From Salarias fasciatus (Eukaryota; Chordata; Actinopteri; Blenniiformes; Blenniidae), in contig NC_043757.1 in NCBI RefSeq assembly GCF_902148845.1, forward strand, positions 22,043,842 to 22,107,841: a stretch of DNA of 64,000 nt. The letters run 5' to 3'. Shown piece after piece: positions 55,901 to 64,000 of this stretch. The notes beneath the pieces were generated by a model. It was not told the DNA's origin. It did no database searches and saw only the letters and a list, made by a program, of their open reading frames with translations. How positions within the stretch are numbered: the stretch's first letter is position 1; every line of letters begins with the position of its first letter. A program made the translations under genes and the position numbers.

Positions 55901-57155
55901 TATATCTATATGTTGGACCTGATATGCAGCAGAAATTTAAAAAAAATGTCTGTGAATGTCTGCTGTGCTTCTCAGACCCACAGCCAGCGACCGGCTGACT
56001 TCTCCACTGTGCCCCTTAAGCCGAAACACACTCCTTCCCCCCATCGGCACCGGGGAGCCAGAGGCGTCTCACTCAGGGCAGCAGTCGAAAACTGCACAGG
56101 TAACAGCAGCCGTCCGGTGCGCCAGTCACCAAGTCGCACCGGAGCATTTAACAGACGAGCCGCCTTGTCGTCCCACCAGCGCCAGAAGGGCCCGTCCAGC
56201 CGAGCCCACAGCGCCATCAACAACGAGGCCGGCGGTTCGATACCCAGAGATCGTCACCACCTGCTGGACGTCTTCTCCCGTCCCAACACGACTCACACAT
56301 ACAGGGTGAGACGGGAGAAATTATGTTTACTCACATGAATCATATGCAGAGCAGCGCTACAATCCTTATCTTCTCCACAGTTTTAGTTTAACCATCTTTC
56401 TTACAGTATCTTTCCATCTACCTTTCCTCTAATGTACTTTGGAAGCTCATGAATTGTAATGTTTTTCTTTGTTTGCAGTCGGACACTCCTTACCGCCGTT
56501 CCTTCACAGTATTGGATAACATCGGGCAGGGGCGGCCTGGCAGAGCCTCCGTGGCAACAGGTCGGAAATTCAATTCTGGACTATTGAAATAAAGGTTCCC
56601 AGAATTCTTCGGGAACACGGACTTGATACATAGCAGTCTCACCTTTATTTGCACTGTACTGAGACTGTTGTTACTTATTTTTAACCTGCGGTGGGAGACA
56701 GATGTGGTGGAACACCAGTTAATCGCTTATGCATTCATTTATTCCACCAGACTCTCTTGGAATCGGCGTGACTGGCATTAGTCTTGGCATCAGCAGCTCA
56801 TCTTTCTTGGACTCCGTTTCCCACCACCCCTTGGGGCACTCGCCCATCAAAGATGAAGAGGAGCCCGAGCCACCGGCCCCCGTCCCAGGTTGGCAGATTA
56901 AAGCGGCTGATGAAACTCCTCCACACTCTGAACGTGCAGCAGCTGCTGCCTTCGACTAAAATTCACCAACCAGAAGAAAAAAAAAAAATAAATTGCTCTT
57001 TAAATTTTGGCCTTTAACATACATATATACATTTTTTTTTTAAACTTCTGTCTCTGTTCCTTGCTCTCTCAGCTCCACTGGTGCCTGTGTCTGGCCCGCC
57101 GCGAACACACACCCGGGGAGGCGTCTCATCCAGAGCCAGCAGACCCGCCTTGTAG
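48863..57155 (+). CDS. fam149b1: FAM149B1 homologue (primary-cilium protein, DUF3719)
   Basis: FAM149B1 is needed for normal primary cilia, and human mutations cause a Joubert-type ciliopathy. Exons: 48863-48909, 49677-49793, 50284-50428, 51085-51233, 51393-51536, 52133-52294, 52376-52557, 52661-52803, 54183-54292, 54627-54851, 55976-56305, 56479-56560, 56751-56888, 57073-57155. The start [15 protein letters not shown] matches human MISRYTRKAVPQSLE. Other conserved blocks are [15 protein letters not shown], the DUF3719 region about residues 104-200 ([25 protein letters not shown]), [29 protein letters not shown] and SRPNTTHTY. Exons join in frame except within 55976-56305, where the first part (to about 56099) and the last part (from about 56125) match in different frames. 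The second exon ends in a short coding ACAC run. The length is about 676 aa if the frame is taken as continuous. A possible extra exon is at 53255-53323. Confidence 0.9.
49280..49570 (+). repeat. Teleost interspersed repeat copy in fam149b1 intron 1
   Basis: Landmarks in order: CTTTCCTCCCACAGTCAAGAA, CAATCCATCCATCTTCTATA, TTATCCAGTTCAGGGTTACA, TGATGGACTGGAGACCTGTC. These are hallmarks of the same abundant fish repeat group seen at 17.7 kb and 62 kb. Diverged, and mixed in order compared with the usual form. Confidence 0.5.
49869..49924 (+). repeat. (AC)n microsatellite after fam149b1 exon 2
   Basis: About 28 AC units beginning about 76 bases past the exon 2 donor. On the transcript it is a CA repeat. 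Confidence 0.97.
53255..53323 (+). other. fam149b1: Candidate in-frame cassette exon of fam149b1 (basic patch)
   Basis: A 69-base segment has a pyrimidine-rich acceptor (CCCCCCCTCTTAAAG) and a GTATGT donor. Both flanking fam149b1 exons are in phase 0, so it would add exactly 23 codons without a stop. The added peptide is very basic, with the core [11 protein letters not shown], resembling a nuclear or nucleolar targeting patch. I do not recall a counterpart in the human protein. It could be a chance splice-like segment. Confidence 0.4.
55353..55480 (+). repeat. End of a hAT-like repeat in a fam149b1 intron
   Basis: CAGGGGTGTAAAATATAAGG, followed by GCTCATGAGCCAAGACCGG, resembles the end of fish hAT-type repeats that begin CAGGGGTGTCAAAC and continue with GGCCCGCGGGCC. 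I found no matching other end before the next exon, so the right border is uncertain. Confidence 0.35.
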
Positions 57156-58009
57156 GCCAGACCTCATCCCCGGAGCCTTCAGCCATCCGTCTCTCCGCAG
57201 TGCAACGAAGAGTACACACCCTGCAGCCTCTGTGCCCACCAGACAGTCTTGTTTTTACAGAAGTAGCAGACTTTTTCATACGACGCTGCTGCTTAGGATA
57301 AGTTTTTGTTAAAGGCCTATTTTTGTATTTCAGCTCATGCGGCTGCCAAACAAATCAAGGATGACAGTAACTCCACCTTCAGAGTATGAGCCGTATGTGT
57401 TGACCTTTATACTACGTGTGTATGACGTGAATGTGTATTTATTTGGACGTGAATGTACTGTGTGTTTCCCCTGCGACGTGGTGTAGTGCTGGTTAATGAC
57501 TATGCAGGGAATGACATCCTCTCAGACGGGAACAGAGGATTAAAACGCACTTCTTCCTCTTCTTTGATGCGACATCAGTTTGGTACTGTATCTTTTTATA
57601 GAGAGGTCATTTTCAGCTGCCTGGTGCAAAAAAATAATGTATTACCATCATTGAACACTAAAACAGTAGAAAGCACCTTTCTCTGCATTGGTAGTTTGCT
57701 GGAAATCCTGAATCAGAGAAACGACTGGGGCTCTCTTTGTTTTGTTTTTTTTTGAGCGAGGACGCTGTTTTTGTAAATAACTTATTGATCATATCTGTAC
57801 AAAATGCTGTATTGTGATATTTCTTTCCGTTTGATCTGAGCAAGGCCAAGTTTGGATGCTTTAAAGGCTGACTGCAGGGTTACTGTACAACAGGTTCATT
57901 TTACATTAGGATAAAATAATCAGACAGCAATGCCACAACGGTGATAAGGCTTGAAAATATAAACTTTCTCTTCAATGCATTTTTAAAAAAAATGTTTTTT
58001 ATACAAAAC

Positions 58010-58043
58010 AATAAATAATATACTCGATAAATACGACTTTATT
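58010..58043. terminator. Overlapping poly(A) signals of fam149b1 and dnajc9
   Basis: Plus-strand AATAAA at 58010-58015 (855 bases past the fam149b1 stop) and minus-strand AATAAA at 58038-58043 (140 bases past the dnajc9 stop). The plus signal lies left of the minus one, so cleavage 10-30 bases past each would make the two 3' ends overlap. Confidence 0.5.
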
Positions 58044-58182
58044 TGTATCTCAAGAACATTTTGGCAACAAAAGACAAGAACTGGTTACAGATCTTCAAGT
58101 GCCACATTAAAACTGAACAAGTCTAGAAGGATGAAAACAGAGTTGAACACACACTTCCATATCCACATGATATTTCATCTTT

Positions 58183-59912
58183 TCACTTTTTCCCTTTACG
58201 TCCTTTCGTACTTTTCTTGGTGTACTTTGCCTCCAAGTCTGACAGGAAACTGTTGAAGTTTTGCTCTCTTGATTTCTGTTTTTTCTGCAAACCAAAAAGA
58301 GACAAAATATTAGAAAAGACAAACTAACTAAGGCACGGACAGTTTTACGGGCATGTGGCTGGGTTATCCGTTACCTGAAGCATCATCACCAGACTGTCTT
58401 TATCATCACCCAGGCCGAGCTCTTTCTGCATTTCCTCCGCTTCCTGTCGCTCCCTGTCAGCCTGGAAGGTTAGTGAAGTAAACCATACAACATCAATCCT
58501 ATTGTCACCCAACACTAGAGTGAAGGAAGCAAAATTCAAGATAGTAAACTTGCGATTAGGCGAGAATATTACAGCTTTAATCTCTCACCCTCTTCCGACG
58601 GGTCCTCTTTTTGCTCTGGCTCTCTTGAGTGAAAGCCGGGAAGGCCGTGACTTCTCCGCTGTCTATGGTTTCCTGAATGATGCTGCACAGCCTGGGCTCT
58701 TCTTCTTGGGTGGCGCACATAACAGAGGTCATGATGGCGTCCATGTCTCCCTTGTGCTGCACGTAAAGCTGGATCACATCCTGCCGCTCTTCATCCGAGC
58801 CCTTGTATTTCTTCTCAAACTCGAGGATGTCCTGCACTGTGATCTGAGACAGGAAAACAGTTGCTCTCATATGTTAAACACAGACACTAATCAGAGATGG
58901 GGGATATAAAAATCGACTCTGTGTTCGGATACCTTTGGAAAGAGAAGCCTCCAGTAGTCGTCCCAGCATCGGTCCTGACTCAGGGCGTCAGACTCCTCGT
59001 CCACGATCCCCTGCTCATCATAGACCGCCCTCTGATCCTTATCGCTGAGCACAACATACACCTTTCCCAACACCTGCAGTGACAGTCCATACAGATATAC
59101 TGACACAGCAGCTCCTACTGACTGGATGTTAACACATGTTGCCATTTGTCCAACTACATGTAATATGTTGATTCAGGGATTGGACAACACCATCTTCCAA
59201 GTATATTAGTTGTCTCTGCAGGTACAATGTTTTCTTGGCTTTGAAAATAGATTATTTGCAACTATCCTGCCAAATTCAGTTTTGATGCTGTTCACTTTTG
59301 CTTGAGATAATCAGGTTTTCTTTTTCAATACATCAAACTTGGATTTAACGAGGATGTTGGGCTGGAATGAATTATACCGTGTTAAGGTGCTAATAGTGTT
59401 TCCCCACCGTTTCCATTTACGAAAACGGAGCGGGAGAACAAACCTGTCGGTATAATAAAACCCATTTAGTAAAATGCATCTTAAAAATGACGATATTGCT
59501 CAAATAATACCCTGCACTCTTACAATAAACAGGATAGATCAATTGATTGCTTCAAAGTCAGTATCTACTTGGGTAATAATTGAGATTCATGAAGGATTTG
59601 ATGGGTTTCTTTATTCCTACAGGTGTTAAAATGTTGTAAATTAGTACAATCGGTGTTATCTGAGCTGCACTCACGTGATCTGTGTTAGCTAGCCTGTAAA
59701 CCTAGCTTGTTTTGACATCAACAACAAGCATTAATGACCTGGAATTTCTCTGTAGCCAGAGGATCGTCGGGAGCCCGGTCTGGGTGGACCTTCAGGGACA
59801 CTTTGTAGTAGCTCCTCCGGATCTCCGCCTCGGTCGCCTCCTTGCTGATCCCCAGAACTCCGTACAGGTCCGAGCATTTGAAGAGCTCCTGGCACTGGTC
59901 GAGCAAACCCAT
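58183..59912 (-). CDS. dnajc9: DnaJ homologue subfamily C member 9
   Basis: DNAJC9 is a nuclear HSP70 co-chaperone that also binds histone H3-H4. Five exons join in frame to 252 aa (human 260): 59739-59912, 58933-59073, 58589-58843, 58375-58461, 58183-58284. The start [11 protein letters not shown] matches human MGLLDLCEEVF. The J domain covers about residues 15-80, with the HSP70-activating HPD at 43-45 (KVHPDR), and continues in [14 protein letters not shown]. The middle part (about 106-190) is a histone-binding helical region ([13 protein letters not shown]). The C-terminus is lysine-rich ([11 protein letters not shown]), typical of the family. Exon borders match family domain borders. It is tail to tail with fam149b1. 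Confidence 0.96.
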
Positions 59913-60160
59913 CCTGACAGCAGCGAAACACGTAAATAAGCGGTGCAATGGTTCCTCTTCAGCGTCCACACGACGCGTACAGCTTAGGCCTGTGTCAATC
60001 AGTCTGTTAATGAAAGCAAAGTGTTATTCCCGCGAAGCTTTTGTCGACAGGAACTATTTGGCGCGCTGGCCCGTCACAAACATCAGGACGTACAGCGACG
60101 TGCTTACGTAGCACGGGCAAGGGCTCCCATTGGTTCAGAGTGTTGACGCGTCAGATTACG
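59913..60160 (-). promoter_or_regulatory. dnajc9: dnajc9 5' flank and likely promoter
   Basis: CpG-containing sequence upstream of dnajc9. On minus there is a CCAAT box at 60129-60133 and a perfect palindrome TGACGCGTCA at 60144-60153 carrying two TGACG half-sites of the CREB/ATF type. These are seen directly; their use is inference. The transcription start is not visible. Confidence 0.45.
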
Positions 60161-60288
60161 TATTTGGAATCGTATTACATTTTTTTTTAAAATGCAATTA
60201 TAAACATGATGAACTATGATTATGACATTGATAAATCGATATTTTTTCCCATAAATAAGACTTACTTTTATGGTTTCTCATCCACAAG

Positions 60289-61203
60289 CAGACTCGTCAA
60301 GTAACGAAGTACAAATACTTCGTTACCTTACTTAAGTAGACATTTTGGTTATTTATACTTTACTGGAGTAATTATTTTTTGGACAACTTTTTACTTCTAC
60401 TCCTTACATTTTCATGTAATTATCTGTACTTTCTATTCCTTACATTTTAAAAATTGCCTCGTTACTTCATTTCAACTTGTTTTTGTTCCAGCTTACCAGA
60501 TACCGTAAATTCCACCCTCCGAATAGAATTAATTTAATTGTGGTTGGATGAGTCCTTTACTTGACTGATGTCAGTCTTTATGTTAGAAGTGCCTGTTACA
60601 TCATCTCCTTAAATTAGCCTGATTGAGCTCTGGGCTCTGATTGAGGTCTGGGCTCTGACTCAGCCACTCCAGGACATTCTCCTTGTTGTCCCGTTGGTCG
60701 TATATCTTGGGTCACTGTTCATCAGCAGACTACAGGTTTCGTTCATTTTACCTGCTCATCAATAAAGGTGAATTGATAATATGTATCTGATGTTTTACTA
60801 TTTGCACCATTACAAAAACTAGTCATCATATCTGCTGCTCCATAAAACACATGTTAATTGTCAGTAGTACACACACGGTTCTGTAATATATTTACTAAAA
60901 TGCATTCCTTTTCAATGGACATATGAGGTGGAAACAGATAGCCTATTCTAGTGCATTCCAAATTTTTCAATATTAGTCATTATATCATTTTAGAAAATTT
61001 ATTTTACGATTGCACTGTAGCCATTTTTTCCCCTCACATTACTTTTACTTTTATATTTTTAAGTAGTTTTGAAATCAGTACTTTTATACTTTTACTTGAG
61101 TAAAAAGCTGGAGGTGATACTTCAACTTCTACGGAAGTCTTTTTGAAAGTTTTCATCTATGCTTTTACTTGAGAAGTGAATGCAAATACTTTTGACACCT
61201 CTG
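60289..61203. mobile_element. Non-autonomous hAT DNA transposon with 8-bp target duplication
   Basis: The 915-base element starts CAGACTCGTCAAGTAACG and its right end, reverse-complemented, reads CAGAGGTGTCAAAAGTA. The ends are imperfect inverted repeats that fit the CAGAGGTG class of hAT termini. It is flanked by a perfect 8-bp direct repeat TCCACAAG at 60281-60288 and 61204-61211, the target-duplication size of hAT transposons. The internal ends carry the TTTTTACTTTACTT-like, AAGTAC-rich sequence common in fish copies. It has no transposase frame, so it depends on another element. Confidence 0.88.
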
Positions 61204-61959
61204 TCCACAAGTATAATTTCCAACACATTAGAACTTAATTAAGAACTTAATTTGGAATAACAAAGTGATGGTAAATTGGTCAGTTGTTTTGGAAACAACA
61301 TCATATGGGTAGATGTGTTATTTAGTAAGGAGGGATTTTTTTTTTTTTTAATATAAGAATTTATTGAAAGTTGTAATTTCCCTCTGTCTCCCAGACAGTA
61401 TGTAAGAGTATTTGGGACAATCTCTCTACATTCTTTTTAAATGCTAAAACAGATATGATGTTGACAGATTGCCATGTTTAGTCACAATAGAAACACCTGC
61501 AGTGACAATCTGTCTGTCTGATCGTTCTCTAAATGACAATAAATCTATTAGAGCCATGTTATAAAAATAAGCTTCCACTTTCCCCTGTGACATTTAACAT
61601 TGAAATAGCTCTATGGATGATATACCATGGAAAAGAAGTTTTGTTTCTCCCTTGGTATTTCATAATTTATCAAGTCAAGGAAACATCTCTTAAATCCAGC
61701 TAGAATTTATGTAAAAGACAGATATAAGGAAAATGAGGATTTACAGGATAGCTTTTGGAATGAAGGCTCTGAAACAAATTATTTTGACTCTGAAAAGCTC
61801 TAAAATTGCTTTGTCAGAAACTGTGATTTCATTCACATTAATATTTAAATTTGGAATTGGAATCCATGTATTGAGTTTAATGATATGAATAAGCAATATA
61901 ATGATATTTACACATAAATAATATGCAAAATAAATTGATCTTTTAGGAGAATGTGTTGT

Positions 61960-62415
61960 TTGCTGAAAAAGGTTAGCACTCTCGACTCGCAGCAAAATAA
62001 TCTAGATTCAAATAAGCCAAGTCATTTCTGTGTGGAGTTTGCATGTTCTCCCTTCGTGTCTCTGGGTTTCCTGGGTAGCCCGGTTTCCTCCCACAATCCA
62101 GAAACATGCATTTCAACATGCGTGACCCTAAATGCCCCAGGTGTTCATGTAAGTGTGGTTGTCTCCCATGAAATGTACTGCTGTCCATCCATCCAGCCAG
62201 CCATTCCAGTACTGGACTACATTGTTGATACTTGTGACAGTTTTCCAAGTCATCACAGTACAGTCACACACTCCCATTCATGTCTATATGGGAAACTACA
62301 AATTACTAGTCTACATCAAATGCACATCTTTGGACTGTGAAACAACACTGGAATATTCAGAACAGCCTGTGCATGCACAGGGAGAACATGCAGACTTCAT
62401 GCAGAAAGCTTGACT
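61960..62415. repeat. Teleost interspersed repeat with inverted arms
   Basis: The left arm has TGTGTGGAGTTTGCATGTTC, then GGTTTCCTCCCACAATCCAG near 62084. The right arm has TCTTTGGACTGTGAAAC near 62328 and CAGGGAGAACATGCAGACTTC near 62380. The right arm is a diverged inverted copy of the left. The middle carries CATCCATCCAGCC and ACTCCCATTCATGTCTATAT. The same landmark set defines an abundant fish repeat, of which this is an old copy. Confidence 0.55.
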
Positions 62416-63682
62416 GTCAGGCTTAAGACCAACACTGTTGTACAGCTTATGTGTTGATGGGGTTTGTAGTTGATGTAATACTCTGTGTTAAATGTGAAAA
62501 TAGAAATTATGGTGCAGTTCAGAAGCAAATTTGTCTTTGCGAAACACACTGACCCTTTGTTTTACTGCTTATGTAATTATTTTACCTTTCATTCATTGTT
62601 AGTTGGTGAATGTGGGCAATGGCTTCCTTTGTGTGAGTGCATGTGAGTGTATGCGTGTGCCAGTCTGTGTGTGTAAAGGGCATGGCTTTTTTTTTTTTTT
62701 AAATCTTATTGTATTTTTAACCTGTAAAGCACTTTCTGCTACAATATGTATGAAAATTGCAATCAAACAACATTTGATTTGATTTGCTTTAACTCTACTA
62801 AAGTCATCTGGTTACCTAAACAAAATATTTGTATTGCCTTTCGAATTAGCCTGTTAAACTCTGCAGAGTTGCATTGCACGAAGAGCAAATATAAAACTCT
62901 TAAATCTACTGTGAAATAATTTGATGTTGAGAAATTAAAACGTCTAAAGAACAGTTCACAGTAAACTGTGGACTGAGCGTTCATGTATCAGTCAGTCAGT
63001 CAGTCAAGAACAAACAGATACCCCAGTATTTATTGGTGAGTTTGAAGCAGCACAAGAAAACATCAAAGACAATGAGGCAAGTCACTAAGTATTTTTCACT
63101 GCTTCATGCGAAAGCAGAACACAAAGATACACACTGACTTTGAACTTAGCATCTGTAGATTGCACCCATCTGTGTTTATAATGCTATACAATATGCAGCA
63201 TGAGAGATATACACTGCAAGCCCCCCCCTGTCTCAGATGTTATCTAATTATTGCCCCATCTGCTTCTGTTGCATATTTGGCACAGTCTCTGTTGTTGTTT
63301 TTGCATTGACTCTCTGTCATCGCAAACCTCATCTGTCCTTTGTACTCAGACATGAAATAAGCACTTGGACAACTGGCACATCATTATCATGATTAACAAT
63401 GAAAAACAAACTGACAAAAGCACAAGAGTTGTAAATGTTATGAATGTTTGCTGGTGTGCAGATCCTTCTCGTATGCCTTCCACCCATTTGCATCCTTAGT
63501 GCAAGTGGAGTTTGAATGAAACCATTGCTCATCCAGAGGGATAAATCCCTTGTTATGGTAACAGTATCTCCACAACAGTCAAATGGCTTCGTTCTCTTGG
63601 TCAGTCTTTACAGCATGTCCATGGCTGATGCATTTTCCCCTAAACTGGGACAGTTTGAAGACCTCCTCTAGGGGGCGGCAGC

Positions 63683-64000
63683 TCAGCATTCCTTTCTGGT
63701 CTTCACCATCTTGCTGGCGTACTTGATAGGGATCCCCCAGCGTCTCATTAGATACACATCAAACACATAGGCCACTCCTGGCTCCAGGCCCCCGATCACA
63801 GCTGTAGTGACGGCCCGTCGAGGGTTCAGCTCTTGGAAATACTTACAGAGAACTCTCTCGGTGTCAGAGCGCGACTCTGGCCCCAGACAGGGTGCAGTTA
63901 GAGCGGAGACTCCCCCCGCCTCTGCCTCACCGTTGCCAAGTTTTCTGCGGTACACACAGTACAGGCTTCTTTCCTCCGTGCCCATCCAGGCCAGAGTGAC
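63683..64000 (-). CDS. NDNF-like secreted protein, C-terminal fragment (partial)
   Basis: Only the last about 105 codons are in the window; the gene continues beyond position 64000, which is its 5' side. The peptide matches the C-terminal fibronectin-III-type region of NDNF (neuron-derived neurotrophic factor) and its fish paralogues: MGTEERSLYCVYRR, then CKYFQEL, VIGGLEPGVAYVFDVYL, and the end KYASKMVKTRKEC, where the family ends with VKTRK plus a terminal cysteine. NDNF is a secreted glycoprotein. The cysteine pattern is kept. Which paralogue (ndnf or the ndnf-like copy) cannot be told from this fragment. Confidence 0.75.
   Translation of the reverse strand, partial: VTLAWMGTEERSLYCVYRRKLGNGEAEAGGVSALTAPCLGPESRSDTERVLCKYFQELNPRRAVTTAVIGGLEPGVAYVFDVYLMRRWGIPIKYASKMVKTRKEC

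Larger units (their letters stand above)
60160..63682. other. Spacer between dnajc9 and the ndnf-like gene
   Basis: About 3.5 kb without a gene. It holds a complete non-autonomous hAT element (60289-61203), a diverged palindromic repeat (about 61960-62415) and A/T-rich sequence. Sequence at about 61340-61950 and 62430-63680 could not be assigned, apart from a candidate ndnf-like poly(A) signal at 63029-63034 (minus). Confidence 0.55.

Noticed and set aside
58844-58932. Possible U12-type intron in dnajc9 (donor GTATCC)
   Set aside because: The donor continues GAA instead of TTT, and the nearest branch-like TTTAAC is about 38 bases from the acceptor, too far for the minor spliceosome.

Overview
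The window is nuclear DNA from a ray-finned (teleost) fish. Genes are split by many GT-AG introns, the predicted proteins match vertebrate orthologues exon by exon, and the spacers carry fish-type interspersed repeats and long CA/TG microsatellites. I cannot name the species. No virus-derived or LTR element was recognised. All exon borders below were read by eye from splice signals and reading-frame continuity, and family assignments come from remembered protein sequences, not a database search.

Layout, left to right. 1-5.5 kb is gene-poor flank with a decayed LINE-1 and a possible pseudo-exon cluster. 5.6-20.5 kb (-) is a complete muscle-type alpha-actinin gene in 21 coding exons (895 aa). 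21.7-26.8 kb (-) is p4ha1, the collagen prolyl 4-hydroxylase alpha subunit, including the pair of mutually exclusive 71-bp exons. 26.8-33.1 kb is spacer with candidate p4ha1 5' exon and promoter sequence. 33.1-35.8 kb (-) is a styxl1-like gene (rhodanese plus dual-specificity phosphatase domain) whose catalytic cysteine is present. 38.2-41.9 kb (+) is a multipass SLC35/DMT-like transporter, with a LINE fragment in its second intron. 43.2-47.6 kb (-) is ecd. 48.9-57.2 kb (+) is fam149b1. 58.2-59.9 kb (-) is dnajc9. 59.9-63.7 kb is spacer with a complete non-autonomous hAT element flanked by a perfect 8-bp target duplication. 63.7-64.0 kb (-) is the 3' end of an ndnf-like gene that runs off the window.

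The block p4ha1 / ecd / fam149b1 / dnajc9 matches the gene neighbourhood of human 10q22. The actinin, styxl1-like, transporter and ndnf-like genes are not part of that human block. ecd and fam149b1 are head to head across about 1.3 kb with two ZNF143/Staf-like motifs on the ecd side. The transporter and ecd are tail to tail and share one sequence that reads AATAAA on both strands. fam149b1 and dnajc9 are also tail to tail, with poly(A) signals positioned so that the transcripts would overlap.

The genes are ordinary host genes and do not form a pathway. The most notable points are: the intact catalytic motif in the styxl1-like protein; dinucleotide repeats placed against its splice sites; a one-frame discontinuity late in fam149b1; a candidate in-frame exon in fam149b1 encoding a basic patch; shared or overlapping poly(A) signals; and the hAT element. 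I did not find a convincing wholly new system.
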